A DNA stretch of 64,000 nt, from NCBI GenBank assembly GCA_036266975.1, contig DATAWZ010000074.1, positions 19,148 through 83,147 of the forward strand, given 5' to 3'. This document shows positions 9,150 to 16,839 of this stretch, piece after piece. Positions within the stretch are counted from its first letter, which is position 1; each line of letters opens with the position of its first letter. Under the pieces are notes generated by a model. That model made no database searches and had not been told where the DNA came from. It saw only the letters and a list, made by a program, of their open reading frames with translations. A program made the translations under genes and the position numbers. Source of the DNA: DATAWZ01 sp036266975. Lineage in GTDB: Bacteria; Actinomycetota; Thermoleophilia; Solirubrobacterales; Solirubrobacteraceae.

Positions 9150-11288
9150 ATGTCGCGAACCCCGCGGGTGCTGGCGATCGATGCCGGCGGCACCATGACC
9201 GACACGTTCATCGTCGACGAGGACGGGCATTTCGTCGTCGGCAAGGCCCAGACGACCCCCGAGGACGAATCGGTCGGGCTGATGCAGTCGGCCGACGATG
9301 CGATGCGCCAGTGGGAGATGACCGTCGCGGGGACCTTCCCCGGCATCCGCTCGGGGGTGTTCAGCGGCACCGCGATGCTCAACCGGCTGCTGCAGCGGCA
9401 GGGCCTGAACCTCGGCGTGATCGTCACGGCCGGTCAGGAGGACAGCCTGCAGATGGAGCGCGGGATCCAGACCTACCTGGGCTACTCCTACGCCGACCGC
9501 CTGCACATCGCGACCCATCACCACAACCCGCCGCTCGTGCCGCGCCACCAGGTCCACGGGGTGCGCGGCCGCATCGACCTGTTCGGCAACGAGGCGCTTC
9601 CGCTCCGCGAGCGGGACGTCTACGACGCGGCGACCGCGCTGCTCGACTCCGGCGTGCAGGGGATCTGCGTGTGCCTGCTGTTCAGCTACCGCAACCCGAT
9701 GCACGAGGCGCGGGTCAAGGAGATCCTGCTCGAGGTCAAGGGCCAGCGCGGCACGAACGGCGACTGCCCGCTGTTCGTCTCCTCCGAGCTCTATCCCAGC
9801 CGGCGGGACTTCCCGCGGCTGAACACGACGGTGATCGAGGGCTACGCGGCCGAGCCGTCGCGGCGCACGCTGAGTGCCGTGCGCGATCGCACGAAGGAGG
9901 CCGGCGCGGGCTTCGAGCTGCGCGTGATGGCCTCGCACGGCGGGACGATCTCGATCGACGCCGACCAGCTCGCGACCACCCTGGTCTCCGGACCGATCGG
10001 CGGCGTGGTCGGCGGGCGCTGGCTCGCCGACGAGATCGACCTGCGCAACGTGCTCTGCACCGACATCGGTGGCACCTCGTTCGATATCGCGCTGCTCGTC
10101 AACCGCAAGTACGACGTGATCTCCACGCCGAACGTCGCCAAGTTCATGCTCAACATGCCGCTGGTGCAGATGGACTCGGTCGGGGCCGGGTGCGGCTCCT
10201 ACGTGCGGATCGACCCGAGCGCGCGCCGGCCGGAGATCGGACCTGACTCCGCCGGTGCCTCGATTGGCACCGCGTGGGTCGAGGGGGGGATCCAGACGGT
10301 GACGATCACCGACCTGAACCTCATCCTCGGGCGCCTGAACCCCGACTACTTCCTCGGCGGGCAGGTCGCGCTCGATGTCGAGCGTGCCCGCGCGGAAGTC
10401 AAGCGCCAGGTCGCCGACCCGCTGCGGCTCGAGCTCGAGCAGGCGGCCGCCGGCGTGGTCGAGCTGTTCGAGTCCCAGCTGCGCAACGAGGCGGTCGGGC
10501 GGATCCTCGGCAAGGGCTACTCGCCGGCCGACTTCACGCTGCTCTGCTATGGCGGCGGCGGTCCGCTGCACGTCGGCGGCTACACCGCCGGGGTCCCTTA
10601 CCAGCAGGTGCTGATCCCCGAATGGGCGGCCGGCTTCTCCGCGTTCGGCTGCGCCTGCGCGGACTTCGAGTACCGGTTCGACCGCCAGGTCGACCTGCCG
10701 CTGCTGCCCACCCAGTCCGACGAGGAGCGTGCCCAGATGGTCGCGCTCGTCTCACAGACCTGGCGGGCGCTCGAGGAGCGGGTGCGCGCCGAGTTCGCCA
10801 AGGGCGGCGGTGACCCCGGCGAGATCACGTTCACCCACATGGTGCGCATGCAGTACTACGGCCAGCTCGTCGACATCGAGGTCGACTCGCCCGCGCCCGA
10901 CCTGTCGACCGCGGCCGACGCGCAGGCGCTGTGCGACACGTTCGAGTCGACCTACCAGCGCATGTACGCGCGGGCGTCCTCCTCGCCCGAGCTCGGCTAC
11001 CTCGTCGCTCAGGCGATCGTGAAGGGCTCGGTCCCGATCGAGAAGCCGCGCCTGCCCACCCTGCCGACCGCCGAGGGCACGCCGCCGAACAAGGAGACGC
11101 GCCCGGTGTGGTGGACCGACGCCTGGGTCGACACGCCGATCTACGAGATGACCGACGTGCGCCCGGGCCACCGCCTGGACGGACCGGCGATCCTCGAAGC
11201 GGAGTCGACGACGTTCCCGATTCCCCCCGACCGCAAGGCCTGGCTCGATGAGCACGGCATCTTCCACCTCGAGAACAAGGAGGCCTGA
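9150..11288 (+). CDS. acxA: Acetone carboxylase beta subunit-like (hydantoinase/oxoprolinase family)
   Basis: 712 residues from ATG 9150 with GAGGAGGAG upstream. The N-terminus (LAIDAGGTMTDTFIVDEDG) is the ATP-binding hydantoinase A-type motif. Further conserved phrases include FSGTAMLNRLLQR, TDIGGTSFDIALL, MDSVGAGCGSYVRID, GPDSAGASIG, CYGGGGPLHV and EWAAGFSAFGCACADFEYR. Length and the order of motifs match the beta subunit of acetone carboxylase more closely than ordinary N-methylhydantoinase A. In the known enzyme this subunit uses ATP to phosphorylate the ketone enolate and bicarbonate before carbon-carbon bond formation. The gene for the alpha-gamma partner follows after three bases. The actual ketone (acetone, butanone, acetophenone-like or other) cannot be read from sequence. 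Confidence 0.87.
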   Translation: MSRTPRVLAIDAGGTMTDTFIVDEDGHFVVGKAQTTPEDESVGLMQSADDAMRQWEMTVAGTFPGIRSGVFSGTAMLNRLLQRQGLNLGVIVTAGQEDSLQMERGIQTYLGYSYADRLHIATHHHNPPLVPRHQVHGVRGRIDLFGNEALPLRERDVYDAATALLDSGVQGICVCLLFSYRNPMHEARVKEILLEVKGQRGTNGDCPLFVSSELYPSRRDFPRLNTTVIEGYAAEPSRRTLSAVRDRTKEAGAGFELRVMASHGGTISIDADQLATTLVSGPIGGVVGGRWLADEIDLRNVLCTDIGGTSFDIALLVNRKYDVISTPNVAKFMLNMPLVQMDSVGAGCGSYVRIDPSARRPEIGPDSAGASIGTAWVEGGIQTVTITDLNLILGRLNPDYFLGGQVALDVERARAEVKRQVADPLRLELEQAAAGVVELFESQLRNEAVGRILGKGYSPADFTLLCYGGGGPLHVGGYTAGVPYQQVLIPEWAAGFSAFGCACADFEYRFDRQVDLPLLPTQSDEERAQMVALVSQTWRALEERVRAEFAKGGGDPGEITFTHMVRMQYYGQLVDIEVDSPAPDLSTAADAQALCDTFESTYQRMYARASSSPELGYLVAQAIVKGSVPIEKPRLPTLPTAEGTPPNKETRPVWWTDAWVDTPIYEMTDVRPGHRLDGPAILEAESTTFPIPPDRKAWLDEHGIFHLENKEA

Positions 11289-11291
11289 GCC

Positions 11292-14087
11292 ATGGCCACC
11301 ACTCAGGACACCCGCGGCCTGCAGGAGCCCGACGCGCCGCCACCGATCGGATGGGACGGCCGCACGCTGGCCGAGATGCTCGCCCACTCCGAGCAGCTCT
11401 TCGCGGAGACCGGCTACTACCACGGGCTGAAGCAGCTCGCGCTCAAGGACTCCGACCCGCTGCACTTCGAGAAGCTCTTCTCGCGGGTGCGCGGCGGCAT
11501 GGTGTCGGCGCGCGAGACGGCGCTGAACATCTCCGCCTCGCCGATCGTTCGGGAGCTGGGCGAGATCTGCTTCGCCCTCTACACGCCCGAGGGCGACAAC
11601 GTCGCGCTGTCGACCGGGATCATCGTGCACGTCCACACGATGAGCGAGGCCATCAAGTACATGGTCCGCCACCACTGGGAGGACAACCCGCACATTCGGC
11701 CCGGCGACGTGTTCGCCAACAACCAGCCGACGATCGGCGACGTGCACAACGCCGACGTGCAGACGTTCGTCCCGATCTTCTGGGAGGACGAGCTGATCGC
11801 GTGGGCGGGTGGGGTGATCCACGTGATGGACATCGGCGCCTCCACGCCGGGCGGCGTGTGCGTCGCGCCGACGACGCGCTTCGACGACGGCATCGACCTG
11901 CACTGCATGAAGATCGGCGAGAAGGACACGATCGCGTCCTGGCACTGGAAGCGTGTCTCGATGCAGTCGCGCGCGCCGGGCCTGTGGATCCTCGACGAGC
12001 GCACGCGGCTGGCCGGCTGCCACATGATCCGCGACACCGTCGAGCGGCTCGTGCTCGAGGAGGGCGTGGATACCTTCAAGCAGTTCATGCGCGAGGCGAT
12101 CGAGGACGGCCGGCGGTCGTTCAAGCACCGCGCACGGACGCTGCTCGTGCCCGGCCGCTACCGCTCGGTGGGCTTCCTGGAGGCGCGCTACGCCGACAAG
12201 ACCGAGATGCCCAAGCGGGCGCGGCGCGACCAGATCATGCACGGTCACTACGAGGCGGTCGTCGACAAGGACGGCCACTGGACGACCGACCTGCGCGGCG
12301 CCTCGGCGTGGGGCTGGCACAGCTTCAACGCGACTCCGGCGGCGCAGCAGGGCATGCAGTGGATCCTGTTCACCCAGACGCTGATCTGCAACGACAAGAT
12401 CAACGACGGCGCCTACTACGCGACCGACCTCGAGCTCACGCCCGGGACGTGGGCGAACCTCGGCGAGGCGCCGTGCTCGTCCTCGTTCCCGTGGATGCCG
12501 ATGTTCGCGACCTCGACCGGCTACCTGCGGGCGGTCTCGCGGGCGCTGCAGTCGCGTGGCTACATCGAGGAGATCGTCAGCACCTTCACCGTCCCGGGCA
12601 ACGTCGCCCAGGGCGGCGGGATCGACCAGTACGGGCAGGTGTCGGGGTTCATGAACTTCGAGATCGGCGCCCAGGGCCAGGGCGGCAAGTACGTCCTCGA
12701 CGGCCTGGACTACGGCTCCGCGGTGTTCAACCCCGAGGGCGACATGGGCGACATCGAGATGTGGGAGCTGGTCAAGCCGATGATCTACCTCGGCCGGCGG
12801 ATCAAGCCCTATACCGGCGGCGTCGGGCGGCACCGGGGCGGCTCCTCGTTCGAATCGCTGCTGCTCGTGCACGGCACGCCCGACTTCGAGATCGAGAACA
12901 TCGGCGCGGGCGGCATGTTCACCTCGCCGGGCCTGTTCGGCGGCTACCCGGGCGCGCAGGCCTACGTCCACAACGTCTACGGCTCGGATATCTACGAGCA
13001 GGCGGCGGCGGGGGCGGCCTACCCGGTGGCCGACGTGTCCGGCGAGGATCCGCAGCTCAACAGCCTCGCCGGCGAACACGAGATCAAGCTCGATCCGTTC
13101 ACGCTCATGCAGGCGGTCAAGACCGGTGACGTATACCTATCCAGCGGCCGCGGCGGCGGCGGGCTCGGCGATCCGCTGCTGCGCTCGGACGAGCGCATCG
13201 AGGAAGACATCGCCGGCGGGCACATCCAGCGCGCATGGGCCGAGAAGGCCTATGCGCGCGCCGACCGCGAGGCGGCGCGCAGGCGGCGCCTGGAGCGTGC
13301 CCGGCCCACGAGCGAGTGGTGGGCCGAGCAGCGCGAGCGCATCTTGCACCGGGACCTGATCGACCCGGTGAAGGTGATGTATGCCGAGTCGATGCGGCTC
13401 GGGCCCCGCTGGGCGGCCGAGTTCCGCGGCTTTTGGGATCTCCCGGAGGACTTCGACTTCGACGTCATCACCCCCACGGTGGGGGTGCAGAGCTCGGAGC
13501 CCGGGAAGGTCACGCCGGCGCAGACCGTCGAGGAGTTCCTCGGCCAGTCGACCGCCTACCTTCCCGAGGAGGTCCAGGAGGTCCCGGTGGCCTCACAGAT
13601 GACCAAGGAGCTGCTCGCCGATCTGCTCGACGAGAAGCTCTCGCGGCGGGCGGTGCACGACATTCAGTCCGGCCACAAGGACCCCGATCGGTTCGACAAG
13701 TGGGTCGCGCTGCTGCAGGAGCGTGTGAGCTACGACGACCGGATCGTGCTGCCGTTCGGCGAGGGGCTGAACATCGTGCGGCGGGCCTCGGACGGCGAGC
13801 TTGTGATCCGCAGCGACGCGGGCCACGACTTCTGTCGCTGGGACGAGAACTGGAAGATGCACGCGGTGATGTTCGTGCGCGACACCGATGAGCTCTACCG
13901 CGAGCTCTACCCGGCCTTCTCGCACCCCGAGGGCGACTGGATGGAACTGCGCGAGTACTACTGCCCGATCTCCGGCCAGCTGCTCGAGACCGAGGCGGTC
14001 ACCCCCGGGTACCCGGTCGTGCACGAGTACCTGCCCGACATCGACGGGTTCTACCGCGGCTGGCTCGGGCGCGAGGTGCCGGCCTGA
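11292..14087 (+). CDS. acxB: Fused acetone carboxylase alpha-gamma protein
   Basis: 931 residues. Residues 1 to about 769 align in order with the alpha subunit (hydantoinase B type): HFEKLFSRVRGGMVSARE, NVALSTGIIVHVHTMSEAIKY, GDVFANNQPTIGDVHNADVQ, and a conserved His/Asp-rich stretch likely to bind Mn. Residues 770-931 correspond to the entire separate gamma subunit: LLADLLDEKLSRRAV, LQERVSYDDRIVLPFG, AGHDFCRWDENWKMHA, REYYCPISGQL and VHEYLPDIDGFYRGWL. The gamma zinc ribbon normally has CxCGHxFC and CPxC; here only C in HDFC and the first C of CPIS remain, so zinc binding is probably lost. The enzyme should carboxylate a ketone to a beta-keto acid with ATP. Confidence 0.85.
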   Translation: MATTQDTRGLQEPDAPPPIGWDGRTLAEMLAHSEQLFAETGYYHGLKQLALKDSDPLHFEKLFSRVRGGMVSARETALNISASPIVRELGEICFALYTPEGDNVALSTGIIVHVHTMSEAIKYMVRHHWEDNPHIRPGDVFANNQPTIGDVHNADVQTFVPIFWEDELIAWAGGVIHVMDIGASTPGGVCVAPTTRFDDGIDLHCMKIGEKDTIASWHWKRVSMQSRAPGLWILDERTRLAGCHMIRDTVERLVLEEGVDTFKQFMREAIEDGRRSFKHRARTLLVPGRYRSVGFLEARYADKTEMPKRARRDQIMHGHYEAVVDKDGHWTTDLRGASAWGWHSFNATPAAQQGMQWILFTQTLICNDKINDGAYYATDLELTPGTWANLGEAPCSSSFPWMPMFATSTGYLRAVSRALQSRGYIEEIVSTFTVPGNVAQGGGIDQYGQVSGFMNFEIGAQGQGGKYVLDGLDYGSAVFNPEGDMGDIEMWELVKPMIYLGRRIKPYTGGVGRHRGGSSFESLLLVHGTPDFEIENIGAGGMFTSPGLFGGYPGAQAYVHNVYGSDIYEQAAAGAAYPVADVSGEDPQLNSLAGEHEIKLDPFTLMQAVKTGDVYLSSGRGGGGLGDPLLRSDERIEEDIAGGHIQRAWAEKAYARADREAARRRRLERARPTSEWWAEQRERILHRDLIDPVKVMYAESMRLGPRWAAEFRGFWDLPEDFDFDVITPTVGVQSSEPGKVTPAQTVEEFLGQSTAYLPEEVQEVPVASQMTKELLADLLDEKLSRRAVHDIQSGHKDPDRFDKWVALLQERVSYDDRIVLPFGEGLNIVRRASDGELVIRSDAGHDFCRWDENWKMHAVMFVRDTDELYRELYPAFSHPEGDWMELREYYCPISGQLLETEAVTPGYPVVHEYLPDIDGFYRGWLGREVPA

Positions 14088-14099
14088 GATAGGCGCGGC

Positions 14100-14132
14100 C
14101 TCGAGCGGCTCGAGCTTGTCGAGCCGCTCGAG
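14100..14132. terminator. Bidirectional hairpin terminator
   Basis: Perfect 14-bp inverted repeat (CTCGAGCGGCTCGA and its complement) around a 5-base loop, sitting in the 52-base gap between two converging operons: the carboxylase genes and the phosphotransferase/AttH-like operon. No T-run follows on either strand. Confidence 0.7.
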
Positions 14133-14139
14133 CGGGCCC

Positions 14140-15264
14140 TCAGCCGCCGACCCTGGCGAGCTGGGGCCCTGACAGGTCGGTGAACCCCAGCGGCTCGTAG
14201 GGCCCGAGGATCATCGTCTCGAGGATGCCGATCCCGACCTCGTCGGGCTGTCCGTCGCGGCTGAGCGTGACCCGGCTGATCGCGTGGTTGTGCAACTGGC
14301 GCGGATCGGCGGGGTTCACGTCGACGAGCGCGAAGTCCTCGCGCTCGACCGCGAGCTCGCCATGGTAGGTGCCGTGGCCCCACGTCGGATGCGGGCCGTA
14401 GCCGATCGCGCTCATGATGAAGCGCGTCAACGGCTCGAAGGCGAGCGTGACCGCGGGCGTCCCCGGTGGCGCGATCTCCACCGTCCCGGCGGTCGGCCAG
14501 CGTGTGGGCTCGGCGAAAGCGAGGTCGAGCGTGGCCGCCGAGGTCTCGGTCATCTCCCCAGGGTGCGCGCCGTCGGGACAGAGCACGCCGCGGGTGTTGA
14601 CAACGGCGCCGTCGTGCTCGGCCTGCAGATGGAAGAAGGCGCTCGAGTCGGCGAGGTTCACCGGCGTCCAGGTCCAGAAGAACTGTTGCGGGCGCTCGGG
14701 TACCCACGGCTGCTCGTCGGCGGCGCCCAGCGCGCGCACACCCCAGGAGCGATCGCGGGTCCCCGCCGATCCGGGGGGCAGTTGCTCGCGCCGACCGTCG
14801 ACCTCGATCCAGCCCGACCAGTGCCCGTTCTGGGAGAAGCGCGTGTAGTTCCAGAACATCCGCGGGCCCACGCGCCACTTGAACTGGGGCTCCTCGACCG
14901 GGAACGCGCGTCCGTCGAAGCGCAGATCGGCGCTGATGCCCTCGTAATCGTCCACGACGATCCGCAGCGAGCGCAGGTGCTCGATGACCTCGATGCGGAT
15001 CGGCCCGACGTGCATGTTCATGCGTTCCATGTTCAGGTGCCGCGAGGCGTGGATCGCGTGGTGGGTGCCGTCGCGCAGGATCCCGATGTGCGCGTCGGTG
15101 AGGTTGACGTGCGGGTAGACACCGAACGCGATCTCGAACACGGTGCTCGCGTCCGGGGCGTACCCGGCGAAGAACGAGCGGTCGTAGAAGTTGCGATCGG
15201 TGCCCGAGTAGGCGATCGGCTCGGGCGTCTGGTGAATCGGCAGCTCGTCGGCCTTGGTGAGCAT
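14140..15264 (-). CDS. AttH/lipocalin-like protein of unknown function
   Basis: 374 residues, last gene of a three-gene minus-strand operon, 33 bases after the dikinase-like gene. The sequence is beta-rich and contains the phrase GTRDRSWGVR near residue 175, a marker of the double-lipocalin AttH/CrtC-like group (DUF7064/7065-type proteins), plus FSQNGHWSGWIEVDGR and FFWTWTPVNL. Related folds include carotenoid hydratases and terpenoid or polyketide cyclases and isomerases; many relatives are uncharacterised and occur in steroid or terpene degradation loci. It may bind or isomerise the hydrophobic substrate handled by the two upstream enzymes. No signal peptide, so cytoplasmic. Confidence 0.65.
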   Translation of the reverse strand: MLTKADELPIHQTPEPIAYSGTDRNFYDRSFFAGYAPDASTVFEIAFGVYPHVNLTDAHIGILRDGTHHAIHASRHLNMERMNMHVGPIRIEVIEHLRSLRIVVDDYEGISADLRFDGRAFPVEEPQFKWRVGPRMFWNYTRFSQNGHWSGWIEVDGRREQLPPGSAGTRDRSWGVRALGAADEQPWVPERPQQFFWTWTPVNLADSSAFFHLQAEHDGAVVNTRGVLCPDGAHPGEMTETSAATLDLAFAEPTRWPTAGTVEIAPPGTPAVTLAFEPLTRFIMSAIGYGPHPTWGHGTYHGELAVEREDFALVDVNPADPRQLHNHAISRVTLSRDGQPDEVGIGILETMILGPYEPLGFTDLSGPQLARVGG

Positions 15265-15297
15265 GGTGACCTCTCAGGGTTGATCGTTGACGTGACG

Positions 15298-16839
15298 CTA
15301 TGGCCTGGAGCGCGGAGCGACGGGCGCAGCGCCCAGCTCGCGGTGCCATTGCAGGAAGGTGGCCAGGACCGGGTCCTCTTCGGCCGGCCTGCGGGGCTGG
15401 GCGCCGCGAGCGACGATGCCGCGGTCGCCGTCGACGGAGATCGTCTCGCCCTCGTGCACGGGGAGCTCGCCGGTGCCGCAGACCGCGGGGCGGTTCAGGC
15501 CGCGCGCAACGACCGCGGCGTGGCTGGCCCGGCCGCCTCGGGCGGTGACCAGGCCCGCCGAGGCAAGGACGCCCGACAGGTCGGCGGGCGAGGTCGTCGG
15601 GCGGACGAGGATCACCGCCTCCCCAGCCTCGGCGCGGGCCTGGGCGGACTCCGAGGTCAGCGCGACGATGCCGACCGCGGCGCCCGGCGAGGCCGCAAGC
15701 CCACGAGCGAGAACGTCGGCCTCGGCTGGCTCGCAGGCGAACACCGCGGCGCGGGCACCGATGAGCTGCTCGTCGCTCACCCGCGCGACGGCCTGCGCCC
15801 GGGAGATGAGCCCCTCCTCGGCGAAGGCCACGGCGAGCCGAACGGCGGCCCGCGCGCTGCGCTGGCCTACTCGCGTCTGCAGGATCCAGACCCGGCCCTG
15901 CTCGATCGTGAACTCGATGTCGCATAGGTCCCCGGTGTCGCGCTCGAGGATCTCGAAGACCCGCTCGAGCTCGGCCATCGCGGCGGGCAGGTGCGTGCCC
16001 AGCTCGCCGAGCGCGAGCGTGTCGCGCTCGCCGGCGACCACGTCCTCGCCCTGCGCGTCGAAGAGCACGTCGCCGAACGCACCGCGCGCGCCGGTCGACG
16101 GGTCGCGAGTGAACGCGACGCCGCTCCCGGAGTCCTGGCCGCGGTTGCCGAAGACCATCTGCTGGACGACGACCGCGGTGCCCATCGACTCGTCGATGCC
16201 CTTGTGCCGGCGGTAGGCCTGCGCGCGCGGCGAGTCCCAGGACCGGAAGACCGCGGCGATCGCCTCGGCCAGCTGCCCGCACGCGTCCGGGAATGGCACG
16301 CCGGACTGCTCCTCGATCAGCGCAAGCAGTGCCACGCAGCGGTCGCTTGCGCCGGCGCCGGCCGGCAGGTCAAGCAGCGCGTCCTCGACCACGCCGGCCG
16401 AGATCCCGCGCACGGTGGTCGCGAAGCCGTGCAGCAGCCGCTCCAGCGAGGACTGCGCGAAGCGCTCATCGCCGGTCTCGCGCGCCAGCGCCTCGGCGCC
16501 CGCGGGCGTCAGCCCGACGTTGAGCACGGTGTCCATCATTCCGGGCATCGAGACCGGCGCGCCCGAGCGCACGCTGACCAGCAGCGGCGAGCGGTCGTCG
16601 CCGAAGCGCCGCCTGGCCCCGGCCTCCAGGGCGGCCACGCGCTCGTGAACCTCGTCCAGCAGGCCGGTTGGGAGCGCTCCGCTGGCGGCGAACTCCCGGC
16701 CGGCGGGTGTGCCGATGATGAAGCCGGGCGGCACCGGCAGGCCGAGGCGGACCATCGAGACGAGCCCCTCGCCCTTGCCGCCGAGGATCTCCCGGCCCGC
16801 CTCGCCGCCGTCGTGGAAGCTGTAGGTCAGCGCGCCCAT
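15298..16839 (-). CDS. Truncated PPDK/PEP-synthase-like protein: ATP-grasp plus phosphohistidine domain
   Basis: 513 residues. Residues 1 to about 330 are the PPDK-type ATP-binding domain (GGKGEGLVSMVRLGLPVPPGF, SVRSGAPVSMPGMMDTVLNV, VQQMVFGN, FTRDPSTG, EFTIEQGRVWILQTR). Residues about 385-475 are the swivelling domain with GGRASHAAVVARGLNRPAVCG, His440 being the phospho-acceptor. The PEP/pyruvate barrel of full-length PPDK (usually 870 residues) is absent. ATG 16839 shares its A with the stop of the upstream gene (TGATG), so translation is coupled. The likely role is to split ATP and pass a phosphoryl group by histidine to an acceptor on the partner protein, as in phenylphosphate synthase or rifampin phosphotransferase. 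Confidence 0.82.
   Translation of the reverse strand: MGALTYSFHDGGEAGREILGGKGEGLVSMVRLGLPVPPGFIIGTPAGREFAASGALPTGLLDEVHERVAALEAGARRRFGDDRSPLLVSVRSGAPVSMPGMMDTVLNVGLTPAGAEALARETGDERFAQSSLERLLHGFATTVRGISAGVVEDALLDLPAGAGASDRCVALLALIEEQSGVPFPDACGQLAEAIAAVFRSWDSPRAQAYRRHKGIDESMGTAVVVQQMVFGNRGQDSGSGVAFTRDPSTGARGAFGDVLFDAQGEDVVAGERDTLALGELGTHLPAAMAELERVFEILERDTGDLCDIEFTIEQGRVWILQTRVGQRSARAAVRLAVAFAEEGLISRAQAVARVSDEQLIGARAAVFACEPAEADVLARGLAASPGAAVGIVALTSESAQARAEAGEAVILVRPTTSPADLSGVLASAGLVTARGGRASHAAVVARGLNRPAVCGTGELPVHEGETISVDGDRGIVARGAQPRRPAEEDPVLATFLQWHRELGAAPVAPRSRP

Noticed and set aside
7364..10246. Open frame of 960 codons on the + strand, and similar long frames opposite 8151-10571, 10752-13079, 11351-13129 and 21142-23256
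   Set aside because: They are shadows of real genes in very GC-rich DNA: Arg/Ala/Gly/Pro-rich, no family motifs, and each overlaps a well-supported gene on the other strand or frame.
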